From the NCBI GenBank assembly GCA_003451715.1, contig DMJN01000170.1, forward strand, positions 1-13,670: a stretch of 13,670 nt of DNA. The letters run 5' to 3'. Below, piece after piece: positions 1 through 7,543 of this stretch; position 1 is the first letter of the stretch; every line of letters starts with the position of its first letter. The notes under the pieces were generated by a model. The model was not told the origin of the DNA, ran no database searches, and saw nothing but the letters and a program-made list of their open reading frames with translations. The stretch is from Gammaproteobacteria bacterium (GTDB lineage Bacteria; Pseudomonadota; Gammaproteobacteria; Pseudomonadales; Pseudohongiellaceae). Position numbers and translations under genes: made by a program.

Positions 1-2972
1 TGAACTTCTTCGACCGTACCGAACTGTTCAAGTTCCTCGGTGTCGATGATGGAAAGATCGCCCACAATAGAAATCAGTTTTGGACGATCCTTCACGTGTT
101 GTTGTTGAAACTCCAATAGATCTTCCATGCTGGCGGTTTGCAGTTGCTGGAATCGGGCGCGCCGCGGGTCAGTTTCGAATCCCAGCCGTTCCCAGCTTCG
201 CACCGCACCGATGACTTGACGGAAATTCAGTTTCGAAGTTCGATAACGATTGAGTGATGCGTTGACCGATTCTTCGAAGCGCTCGGAAGATGAAGGCATG
301 TTATCAATCAGATCGATAAAGGCTTCCAGTGCATCCACCGTTTTATCGGTCTGGGTGCCTATGGCGCCCAACATAAGATTCTCGGCGTTCAACCTGCCGC
401 CCTGAGAATAACGTGCCGAGGCTGAGTAGGCGAGCGCTCGTGCTTCGCGTAGTTCCTGGAATACCACGCTGGACATTCCACTGCCGAAGTAATTCGTATA
501 GATAGAAGACATGACACTATCGTCTTCGGTGAACTCACCATCGGCAAACTCGATACGTACCTGTGCCTGGGCAGTCTGCTGATCGACCACCAGTAATTCG
601 GTGTTGTCAACCTCACGAGCCCGGCGGAAGCGATACTCCGGAGTATCCAGCAACTCGCCCTCTACGATGTGATGACGTCGCAAGACTTCCACTACATCTT
701 CCAGGGGCATAGAACCGGTGTAGGCAATGGTATGCTTATAGTTCAACAGATCTGAGGGTAGCGTTAATAATTCATCCAGTGTGGTGTCGCTAATCTCTTC
801 ACTGCTAAGCGCTTCCAGCATTGGAGATTCTTCGCCGTAGCGATTGTACATATAAAGCGCCCTGGCGATTGCGGGGGGCGAACTCTTCTGGTCTTCCCGT
901 GACTTCAGCAGAATACCCTTCAGCTGTTCCAGCGTCTGCTCATCGGTAGCCGGTGTCTTCACCAGTTCCATGGCCAGTTGCAGGGAATTTTCAAATTGTT
1001 CATCTAATCCTGAAACGGCGATGGCAGAGGAATTTTCACCGGAGCCAAAGCGAAATTCAGATCCCATGCGGTACCATTCTTTCTGCAACTCTTCGTTACT
1101 CATGTTCTGTGTACCGGCAACGTTCATCAGCGAGGCTGACAGGCCGAGCTTCTCATTCTCTTCGGTGCCGACTTCTACATTGATGGAGAACGTGAACAGG
1201 TCATTCAATGGATTCGGGGCATAATACAATTCCACCCCATCGGTGAATTCCACCACCCGATAGTCGCTATCCGCTTCCACGAAGGACGGCTCTATTTCAG
1301 AATAATCCATGGCCAGTACCTGGCTGGCAAATTCCGATTGGCGGGTAGGATCGATGGTGACTGGATCGATCTGGGGTTTTTCCACCGGAGGAACTTCATG
1401 CTGTGCATCCACGCGATACACCGCTACATAGTCATCACCAAAATACTTGTTCGCAGCATCGATGACATCCTGCTTGGTCAACTGCTCCATACGCTGAATC
1501 TCGGCGATGTGATGATCCCACTCGGCGCCTTCGATAAATGCCGTCCGCATCATGCTGACGCGTGCCGTGTTAAATTCCTGACTGGCTTTTTCATTCTTCT
1601 TGAAATCATTGATGATGGCGGGAATGATCCAGTCTTCGAAATCTCCAGCCTTGATGATTTCGATCTGGTCCAGTAAGAGCTGCTCGACCTCGTCCAGGGT
1701 CTGGTCGCGCTTCGGCACACCATACAATTGCTGTACTCCGTAATCATTCAGGAACAACGGAGATGAACCGGCACCAGCCACCAGTTGTTGCTGGTTCAGA
1801 TTGAGATTGATGAGTCCGGCGGTGCGATTGTCCAGAATCATATCCACCATGATCAGCGCTTCCTTTTCGCTGCTTGCATTGGCGGCGGTGCGAAACGCGA
1901 TCTGTACCTGTTCCTCGCCGGGGTATTGCACGGTTCTACGTTCAGCACCCTCAAGCGATTGTTCAACCCAGGGGCCTACGTCAGCAACAGGTTTGGATTC
2001 CCAATGCGCAAACTTCTCGCTGATCAGTGCGATGGTTGCGTCGATATCGATATCCCCACTCATGAAGATGCCCATATTGTTGGGCACATAGTAGGTGTCG
2101 AAGTAGTTCCTGATATAGACTAGCGAAGGATTCTTCAGATGGTCGACGGAGCCGATTGTGGGTTGTTGCCCGTAGGGGTGTTCCTTCCACATCAGTTCAT
2201 CCACTGCGGTGCCGATGATGCGATCGCGGTTATCCAGGGTTCGGTTCTTCTCTTCATAAACCGTCTCGAGTTCGGTATGAAATAGACGGAATACCGGGTT
2301 AACGAAGCGGTCGGATTCGATTTCGGCCCACTGTTCCAGGCGGTTGGAAGGCAACCCTACCTTGTAGACGGTCTCTTCGTACCAGGTGTGCGCATTCAAT
2401 GCCGTGCCACCCATGCCGTTGTAAAGCTTGTCAATCTCGTTAGGAACCGCGTATTCGGAGGCTAGCTGCGCCTCGCTGTTAATCTCCGCGTAGATCTCGG
2501 CGCGCCTGGCTGTGTCGGTTTCCTGGAAGTGTTCCTCATAAAGCTCAACGATTCGGTCCAGGTGGGGGCGCTCAGCCTGGTAATCCAGGGTGCCGAGATT
2601 CTGATTTCCCTTGAACAGCAGGTGTTCGAGATAGTGAGCCAGTCCCGTGGCATCGGCCGGATCGTGTTTGCTGCCGGCGCGCACTGCGATCTCTGCATAA
2701 AAGCGCGGTTCTTCATGGTTTTCAGTAAGGTAGACCCGCAGCCCATTATCGAGTTCGTAGATGTGAGCATCCAGAGGATCCTCATCGTTGGGCGTATTGA
2801 TGCGTCGGTAACCCAGCGTTGCTTCGGCGGCCGGGGTACTCACCGCCTGGGCAGATTCAGGGCCAACAGTTACTTGGGAAGGCGATTGCTCACTACAGGC
2901 CGCCAGTGTCAGTACTAAAAATGGCGCTAGAAAAACGCTGTACCATTCCCTTTTAACGAAGCGGGTAAGCAT
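1..2972 (-). CDS. M16 family zinc metallopeptidase, lipoprotein, C-terminus cut by window edge
   Basis: Large two-domain insulinase/pitrilysin-type peptidase, expected to cleave peptides in the periplasm or at the membrane. My reading of the reverse strand stays open for 990 codons with no stop, so the C-terminal end lies outside the window. The N-terminus has a lipoprotein signal peptide (hydrophobic stretch about 11-25, lipobox LAAC with Cys26). The inverted zinc motif HYLEH is at residues 113-117 (ligands His113 and His117, catalytic Glu116). Glu241, in a segment E-x-x-x-V-x-x-E matching the family, is the likely third ligand. It lies farther from the HxxEH than usual because about 45 extra residues sit between them. 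The second half (about 570-990) has no HxxEH, as expected of the inactive M16 domain, but has the conserved ELREARALAYS segment near 840. The start is backed by a strong AGGAG 7 nt upstream. It is the last visible gene of the minus-strand operon. Substrate unknown. Confidence 0.93.
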   Translation of the reverse strand, partial: MLTRFVKREWYSVFLAPFLVLTLAACSEQSPSQVTVGPESAQAVSTPAAEATLGYRRINTPNDEDPLDAHIYELDNGLRVYLTENHEEPRFYAEIAVRAGSKHDPADATGLAHYLEHLLFKGNQNLGTLDYQAERPHLDRIVELYEEHFQETDTARRAEIYAEINSEAQLASEYAVPNEIDKLYNGMGGTALNAHTWYEETVYKVGLPSNRLEQWAEIESDRFVNPVFRLFHTELETVYEEKNRTLDNRDRIIGTAVDELMWKEHPYGQQPTIGSVDHLKNPSLVYIRNYFDTYYVPNNMGIFMSGDIDIDATIALISEKFAHWESKPVADVGPWVEQSLEGAERRTVQYPGEEQVQIAFRTAANASSEKEALIMVDMILDNRTAGLINLNLNQQQLVAGAGSSPLFLNDYGVQQLYGVPKRDQTLDEVEQLLLDQIEIIKAGDFEDWIIPAIINDFKKNEKASQEFNTARVSMMRTAFIEGAEWDHHIAEIQRMEQLTKQDVIDAANKYFGDDYVAVYRVDAQHEVPPVEKPQIDPVTIDPTRQSEFASQVLAMDYSEIEPSFVEADSDYRVVEFTDGVELYYAPNPLNDLFTFSINVEVGTEENEKLGLSASLMNVAGTQNMSNEELQKEWYRMGSEFRFGSGENSSAIAVSGLDEQFENSLQLAMELVKTPATDEQTLEQLKGILLKSREDQKSSPPAIARALYMYNRYGEESPMLEALSSEEISDTTLDELLTLPSDLLNYKHTIAYTGSMPLEDVVEVLRRHHIVEGELLDTPEYRFRRAREVDNTELLVVDQQTAQAQVRIEFADGEFTEDDSVMSSIYTNYFGSGMSSVVFQELREARALAYSASARYSQGGRLNAENLMLGAIGTQTDKTVDALEAFIDLIDNMPSSSERFEESVNASLNRYRTSKLNFRQVIGAVRSWERLGFETDPRRARFQQLQTASMEDLLEFQQQHVKDRPKLISIVGDLSIIDTEELEQFGTVEEV

Positions 2973-3011
2973 ATTGAAACTCCTAATTTGGTGATCCTGG
3001 GTCAGTAACCC

Positions 3012-4028
3012 CTAGTTTGGCAGATTATCCACGCTGACGCGTATATTTCTAATGGATGTCTGGCCATTTTCATCGGGAATCACATCCAGTACCACATTGA
3101 CGCCATTGCTCTGACTCTCCACGAACTGGTCATACTGGGTCAATTGTGTCCCATCCAGATCGTCTTGCAGCCGTGTTCTGGCACGATCGAAAGCCGCTGT
3201 GCGGTCCGCCACTGCAGTAGTTATGCTGCCATCGGCTGCCACAATAGCGCCGTAGTTATTGGCCTGGGAGAACATTTCATCCATTAATACATCCAAGACC
3301 AGATCCTGGGTCGCACCGCTAAGGGTGCCGCCGGAATTTGGCAAGGAATTGGAATACAGCTCCCGCAGTGCCCCCTCCCGAACGATCAGATCGTAATCAT
3401 CCAGCAATGAGCTCTGCTCCTGGGTCAGTACATTGGAAAGATTGTTCAATAGTGCATCCGGTCCAAACATGGCGGCGGCCTGGTCCTGTGTCAGTTCTCC
3501 AGACAGCAGTTGCCCCATCATCTGGTAACGGGAGTCGGCATAGTTAATTAATGCATCTTCTATGGTTTCCCGATCTGCAGAGCCGATACCCAGAGAATCG
3601 AGATAATCGCTATACAGCACGGCACCTGCCTGCGCCAGTGAACGGGTCATATCAGGATCACTGAACATAGCCGGCGCGCCTGAGCGGCTTCTGCGATCTG
3701 GTTGTGTGCGGGCGACTTCCTGTCGCGCCTGCTCCAGCAAGGCTTCGTAGTCGGGATCAGCCTGCTCGCGCGCTTCCTGCAGGGCCTGGCTTAAATTGGA
3801 AAGCTGGATCCCAGCAGACTGTAATTGACTCTGCAGTTCCTCCAATTGGGCTTCGGATTCCATGCGCAAGCGAGTGTTCGCTTCCACCTGCTCATTCAGC
3901 TGCTGGCGAAAATCCACGGCAGACTCCAATTGAGCTCGCAATTCCGAATTACTGGATTGCAGGTTCCAGCTGATTAGACCGAGACCGCCTAAGGCAATCC
4001 CGCAGGCAATTAAAAGCTGTGATTTCAT
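3012..4028 (-). CDS. Hypothetical membrane-anchored coiled-coil periplasmic protein
   Basis: I do not recognise this 338-residue protein. Residues 5-21 form one hydrophobic segment after a short basic N-terminus, either an uncleaved anchor or a signal peptide. Residues about 24-107 are rich in Gln, Glu and Leu with heptad-like spacing (for example QLEELQSQLQ), so a coiled coil is likely. After a basic Pro/Ser linker (110-120) comes a mostly helical region with two LTxxQ motifs (LTQDQ 179-183, LTQEQ 201-205) and a related LTQYDQ at 296-301. The last 30 residues look like a short beta region. LTxxQ motifs are known from the CpxP/Spy periplasmic chaperones, but overall size and layout differ, so no function is assigned. 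AAGGA lies 11 nt before the ATG. The gene sits 23 bp after the esterase gene and 39 bp before the peptidase gene, so it is probably co-transcribed with both. Confidence 0.8.
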   Translation of the reverse strand: MKSQLLIACGIALGGLGLISWNLQSSNSELRAQLESAVDFRQQLNEQVEANTRLRMESEAQLEELQSQLQSAGIQLSNLSQALQEAREQADPDYEALLEQARQEVARTQPDRRSRSGAPAMFSDPDMTRSLAQAGAVLYSDYLDSLGIGSADRETIEDALINYADSRYQMMGQLLSGELTQDQAAAMFGPDALLNNLSNVLTQEQSSLLDDYDLIVREGALRELYSNSLPNSGGTLSGATQDLVLDVLMDEMFSQANNYGAIVAADGSITTAVADRTAAFDRARTRLQDDLDGTQLTQYDQFVESQSNGVNVVLDVIPDENGQTSIRNIRVSVDNLPN

Positions 4029-4051
4029 AAATAAGAGAGTCCTTGTCTACC

Positions 4052-5581
4052 TCATCGTTCCCGGCGCTGCTGCATTACCTTGTCGAATAGATCCCATGCT
4101 CCGGGAGTGAGGTCTGAATCGGGCCGGGCGGTTTCATTCAATTCCACGTAGTTTGGATTGGCACGGGTATAGGGCTGCCACCGCGGTAGTCCCGTACCAT
4201 TCGGATTGCCGGTCCTGGCGAAATTCACCCAGTAGTCGGACATGATGTCGGCGATCTGACGATCCTCAGCGGTGGCCGGATTGCGCAATGTATGGGTGTT
4301 ATTAAATGCGTAGGCTATTTCAGCAGCATGGTAAGCACCCAACTCGTCCTGCCTGGGACCCGGGGGGCGGTGACTGAAGAAATAGAGGTAGGCGTCTTCA
4401 TCGACATTGGCAGTCATCCGCACCCAGGTGAGTGAGTTCCAGCCGAAGCCACCATCACGATATCCGTCCAGGGTTGATTTGCGCAGATCGCTGGCGGGAT
4501 ACAGCTGAAGGTATTCATCTGCAAGGTCACCGTAAATCTCTCGAGCGCGCGATATGTGCACATCGTCATTCTCGGGAATACGACTCAGTACCCCAAGTGT
4601 GGTGCCTTCCTCGGCATTATAACCAATTAGAACGGGCACCTTGTTCTGCTTGCCCTCGGAAAAAAGATTGAAAGGCTGATCTGGAATAACCCAGCCATCG
4701 ACAATACCATCGGTGCGAAAACGAGATGCTACTGCCGCGTTGTGTAAATCGAGTGCTGGAACATCGCGTAACGCTGCCAGTGAATTAGCATTCAGGGATT
4801 CGCCCAGACTGGCTCCCTGGTTGGCAGCCTGGTCGAGAGTCATTCGAGGGTCGAGTCGGGCACCGCTCTCTCCGATCGCTTTATGAAACAATCCTTTTGC
4901 CAGCGGCGAAGCCGCCAATAGATTCACGCTCCAGGAACCGGCTGACTCGCCGAAGATCGTCACGTTGTCCGGGTCGCCGCCGAAGGCAGCGATATTTCTC
5001 TGAACCCATTCCAGGGCCTTGATCTGGTCCAGTACGCCATAGTTTCCAGCGGCGTTGTTGCCCGATTCATCGATCAACTCGGGATGCGCGAAATAACCAA
5101 ATACACCGAGCCGGTAATTGATGGTCACCAGTACCACACCTTTCTGCGCCAGGTTAGTTCCATCGTAAGTCCCGGGCGCACCGCTGCCCCGGGTCAAGGC
5201 ACCGCCGTGAATCCACACCATGACCGGCAGTTCTGCACTGGCCTGCTCTGCAGTCCAGACATTCAAGTAAAGACAGTCTTCGCTGGTGAGGCGTGCCGGA
5301 CGATAGAAAAATGAATTCTCCGGGTAGGGCTCCTGCATGCAATTCGGCCCGAATGCCGTCGCAACCAGTTCACCTCCCCAATCGCTGGGATCGGCCGGTG
5401 GTTGCCAGCGTCTGTTGCCGGTGGGTGGCGCGGCGAAGGGAATACCCTTGAAAACGCTGACGGAATCGCCGGGCCCGGTAGTTTCTCCAATAAGGGCTCC
5501 CTGCGAAGTCTCCAATACAACCGAATCAGCCAGCAGGCCACAAGAAAAACAGAACCCTAAGGCTCCCAGTAAAATGCGCAT
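4052..5581 (-). CDS. Secreted type-B carboxylesterase
   Basis: Alpha/beta-hydrolase of the carboxylesterase type B (COesterase) family, 509 aa, a usual length. It hydrolyses carboxylic esters; the natural substrate cannot be told. A signal peptide covers about residues 1-18 (hydrophobic core, then LLADS), so the enzyme acts in the periplasm or outside. Visible family marks are the EDCLYLNVW signature (101-109), the HGG oxyanion-hole motif (125-127), the nucleophile elbow GESAGS (211-216, Ser213), the acid in YNAEEGT (Glu325) and the histidine in GAYHAAEI (His418). The catalytic triad is therefore complete. Four cysteines (11, 14, 81, 103) occur; Cys81 and Cys103 are placed like the first disulfide of this family. 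The start has AAGAGGAA 7 nt upstream (5588-5595). It is the first gene of the minus-strand operon, divergent from the exporter operon. Confidence 0.95.
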   Translation of the reverse strand: MRILLGALGFCFSCGLLADSVVLETSQGALIGETTGPGDSVSVFKGIPFAAPPTGNRRWQPPADPSDWGGELVATAFGPNCMQEPYPENSFFYRPARLTSEDCLYLNVWTAEQASAELPVMVWIHGGALTRGSGAPGTYDGTNLAQKGVVLVTINYRLGVFGYFAHPELIDESGNNAAGNYGVLDQIKALEWVQRNIAAFGGDPDNVTIFGESAGSWSVNLLAASPLAKGLFHKAIGESGARLDPRMTLDQAANQGASLGESLNANSLAALRDVPALDLHNAAVASRFRTDGIVDGWVIPDQPFNLFSEGKQNKVPVLIGYNAEEGTTLGVLSRIPENDDVHISRAREIYGDLADEYLQLYPASDLRKSTLDGYRDGGFGWNSLTWVRMTANVDEDAYLYFFSHRPPGPRQDELGAYHAAEIAYAFNNTHTLRNPATAEDRQIADIMSDYWVNFARTGNPNGTGLPRWQPYTRANPNYVELNETARPDSDLTPGAWDLFDKVMQQRRER

Positions 5582-5587
5582 CTTTAA

Positions 5588-5595
5588 TTCCTCTT
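5588..5595 (-). promoter_or_regulatory. Ribosome binding site of the carboxylesterase gene
   Basis: On the minus strand AAGAGGAA lies about 7 nt before the ATG at 5581. It is a good Shine-Dalgarno match and fixes the start of the signal peptide. Confidence 0.65.
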
Positions 5596-5665
5596 TAATT
5601 TGTCAGTGTCGTTCAGTCAGCAGAAGATTGGTAGCGAGCCCTAATCCAGAAAATATCCAGCCATC

Positions 5666-5693
5666 CTTGTCTCTTGCACGTTTCTTGTCTCTT
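5666..5693. repeat. 10-bp direct repeat in the divergent promoter region
   Basis: The decamer CTTGTCTCTT occurs at 5666-5675 and again at 5684-5693, a period of 18 bp with 8 bp between copies. It lies in the 270-bp space between the divergent esterase and exporter operons. A pair of identical half-sites in a shared promoter region could bind a regulator, but the period is not an exact multiple of the helical turn and no regulator gene is in the window. The region around it shows nothing else clear apart from the -10 box at 5805-5810. Confidence 0.4.
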
Positions 5694-5779
5694 ATACTCC
5701 ATTCCGGCCAGTTTAGGAAAAACGGGACAGAAATCATATTGTTATCCCCCGTACTGAACAGGCATTTGGTCGCTAATAA

Positions 5780-5810
5780 TAGACTGAAATGGCAATTTCG
5801 AGCGTATAAT
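5780..5810 (+). promoter_or_regulatory. Candidate sigma-70 promoter of the exporter operon
   Basis: A perfect -10 box TATAAT lies at 5805-5810. A weak -35 candidate TAGACT (5780-5785, 4 of 6 consensus bases) is 19 bp upstream, slightly longer than ideal. Transcription would begin near 5817 and give a leader of about 35 nt before the ATG at 5852. That leader has no strong Shine-Dalgarno sequence. The -10 box is clear; the -35 assignment is not. Confidence 0.5.
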
Positions 5811-5851
5811 CCTCCAGTCGAGTCCCTGATTCCAGAAAAACCGATATTACT

Positions 5852-7543
5852 ATGCCTGCTTTTCGTAAGTTATTGATAATGCTGATTTTTAGTTGCCTCA
5901 TGGCGGCCTGTACCAGTGCGTCTTACAGGCGCAGCGCCGACGATGAGAGCTACCAGGCGATAACAGACAAGTCCGAATTGGTCCCAGGCATGAATTCGGG
6001 CGTGGTGGTCGATGAGGAACGGCTCGTCGATCTCGGCGCTTACCAGACCAATACCGAATCCTTCGAATTCCTCGACAACGAGGCGGACAGCGAGATTGAC
6101 GCGCGCATACTCCCCCTCAATGCCGCCTTGGACCTCGCATTTCTGCACAGCAAGGATTATCAGACCCAGAAGGAACGACTCTACCTGGAAGCCCTGGCAC
6201 TGACCCTGGATCGCTACCGCTATACCCCTACGTTTTCGGCCACCGGTAGCGGTGACTACCAATGGGACACCGAGGATCAATTTGTCACCGACATGCAGTC
6301 CTTGACAGGCATGGAGAACTTGAATACCAGTGAATCCACTTTCACGACTACCAGCCTCGGTGCCCGCTATTTTCTCAAGAGCGGTGGGGCTATCGCCCTG
6401 AACCTGACCAATAACTTCACCCGCTTTCTTACCGGAGACGTCAGCGAATTCGGTACCGGCGCACTGATTGGTTCATTCACCCAACCGTTGATCAGGAATT
6501 TCGGAACTGATATCGAAACCGAAGTATTGATGCAGGCCGAGCGTGACCTGCTTTATCAGCTGCGGGATTTCACCCGTTTTCGCAAGAGTTTTACGGTGCG
6601 CGTAGCTTCTGATTACTACTCAATTCTGCTCAATCGAGAGACAGCCAGGAACAACTACGCCGGCCTGTTGGCGAATAACCTGTCACTGGAAAGAGAACAG
6701 GCTTTTCAGGCAGAGGGACTCACTACCCTGCTGGAAGTGGGGCGCCTGGAGCAATCATCGTTGCAGGCAGACCTGCGCTGGACCTCTTCGATTACCCGTT
6801 ACAAGCGCAGTCTGGATAATTTCAAGATACTTATCGGTCTTGATGCCGATGATAGTATTATTCTTGATGATAACGAGATGACACTGATTGCCGAGACGGG
6901 CATGGACAGTCCCGATATCAGCCTGGAGCAGGCCACCGAAATGGCGATCCAGACACGTCTGGATCTATACACCCAGCTGGATCGTGTGCAGGACAGTGGC
7001 AGACGAATTGAGGTTGCCGCCAATGCGCTAAGCCCGACTCTGAATCTCAGCCTGGTGGCATCGGTACCCAATTCGAGCACACTCACCCCTGGTGAACTGG
7101 ATTTTGAGAACACTGTTTATACCGCCGGCCTGAATGTGGACCTGCCCGTGGATACCAAGCTGGAGCGCAACAATTACCGGCGCAGCCTGATAGACTATGA
7201 TGCGACTACACGAGACTATCTACTGGCGCTGGACAGGATTAAACTTGAAGTACTGGACACCTGGCGACGCATGAACGAAGCCCGTAAGAGTTACGATATC
7301 AGCGTAACCAGCGTGGAGATCAATGAGCGGCGGGTTGAAGAGGCGGAGCTCCGGGCGGAATTGGGCCTGGGTGATATCCAGGATACAGTAGATTCACAGA
7401 ATGATTTAACGGCGGCGAGAACCGAATTGGTGAGTTCTATCGTGGAACATAATATTGCAAAGCTGGAATTTTGGAGAGACGTAGGCTTACTCTACGTTGA
7501 TGACAATGGACAGTGGGAGGAAGGCATCGATGAGCCTCGATAA
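5852..7543 (+). CDS. TolC-family outer membrane efflux protein
   Basis: Outer-membrane factor of a tripartite exporter, 563 aa. It would form the trimeric channel through which substrate leaves the cell. The N-terminus has a signal peptide ending in MAAC (Cys20), a plausible but imperfect lipobox, so it may be a lipoprotein as in OprM/NodT relatives. The expected duplicated layout is visible: a first OEP repeat at about 88-330 and a second at about 357-548. Each contains long helices rich in Arg, Glu and Leu, separated by strands that would form the barrel (170-215 and 398-432). The last helix (VEHNIAKLEFWRDVGLLYV) matches the family's usual C-terminal helix. No strong ribosome binding site precedes the chosen ATG, but a later start at residue 10 would shorten the signal peptide. 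It is first in a four-gene operon, and its stop overlaps the adaptor gene by 14 bp. Confidence 0.92.
   Translation: MPAFRKLLIMLIFSCLMAACTSASYRRSADDESYQAITDKSELVPGMNSGVVVDEERLVDLGAYQTNTESFEFLDNEADSEIDARILPLNAALDLAFLHSKDYQTQKERLYLEALALTLDRYRYTPTFSATGSGDYQWDTEDQFVTDMQSLTGMENLNTSESTFTTTSLGARYFLKSGGAIALNLTNNFTRFLTGDVSEFGTGALIGSFTQPLIRNFGTDIETEVLMQAERDLLYQLRDFTRFRKSFTVRVASDYYSILLNRETARNNYAGLLANNLSLEREQAFQAEGLTTLLEVGRLEQSSLQADLRWTSSITRYKRSLDNFKILIGLDADDSIILDDNEMTLIAETGMDSPDISLEQATEMAIQTRLDLYTQLDRVQDSGRRIEVAANALSPTLNLSLVASVPNSSTLTPGELDFENTVYTAGLNVDLPVDTKLERNNYRRSLIDYDATTRDYLLALDRIKLEVLDTWRRMNEARKSYDISVTSVEINERRVEEAELRAELGLGDIQDTVDSQNDLTAARTELVSSIVEHNIAKLEFWRDVGLLYVDDNGQWEEGIDEPR
7515..7524 (+). promoter_or_regulatory. 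Ribosome binding site that decides the adaptor start
   Basis: GGGAGGAAGG lies inside the end of the tolC-like gene, 5-9 nt before the ATG at 7530. The upstream in-frame alternative, a TTG at 7497, has no such site. The adaptor is therefore taken to start at 7530, overlapping the preceding stop codon by 14 bp. Confidence 0.65.

Noticed and set aside
2529..2918. 129-codon open frame on the plus strand
   Set aside because: It lies wholly opposite the M16 peptidase gene, whose zinc motif, lipobox and unbroken frame are clear. The product resembles nothing and no ribosome binding site is seen. The same holds for the 112-codon frames at 1338-1676 and 1785-2123.
5337..5876. 179-codon open frame on the plus strand across the esterase start and the intergenic space
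   Set aside because: It runs antisense to the esterase signal-peptide region and overlaps the start of the tolC-like gene. It has no family motif and low-quality composition; the clear -10 box at 5805-5810 lies inside it.
7497..7529. Upstream TTG start for the adaptor
   Set aside because: It would add 11 residues without a ribosome binding site, whereas the ATG at 7530 has a strong one at 7515-7524.
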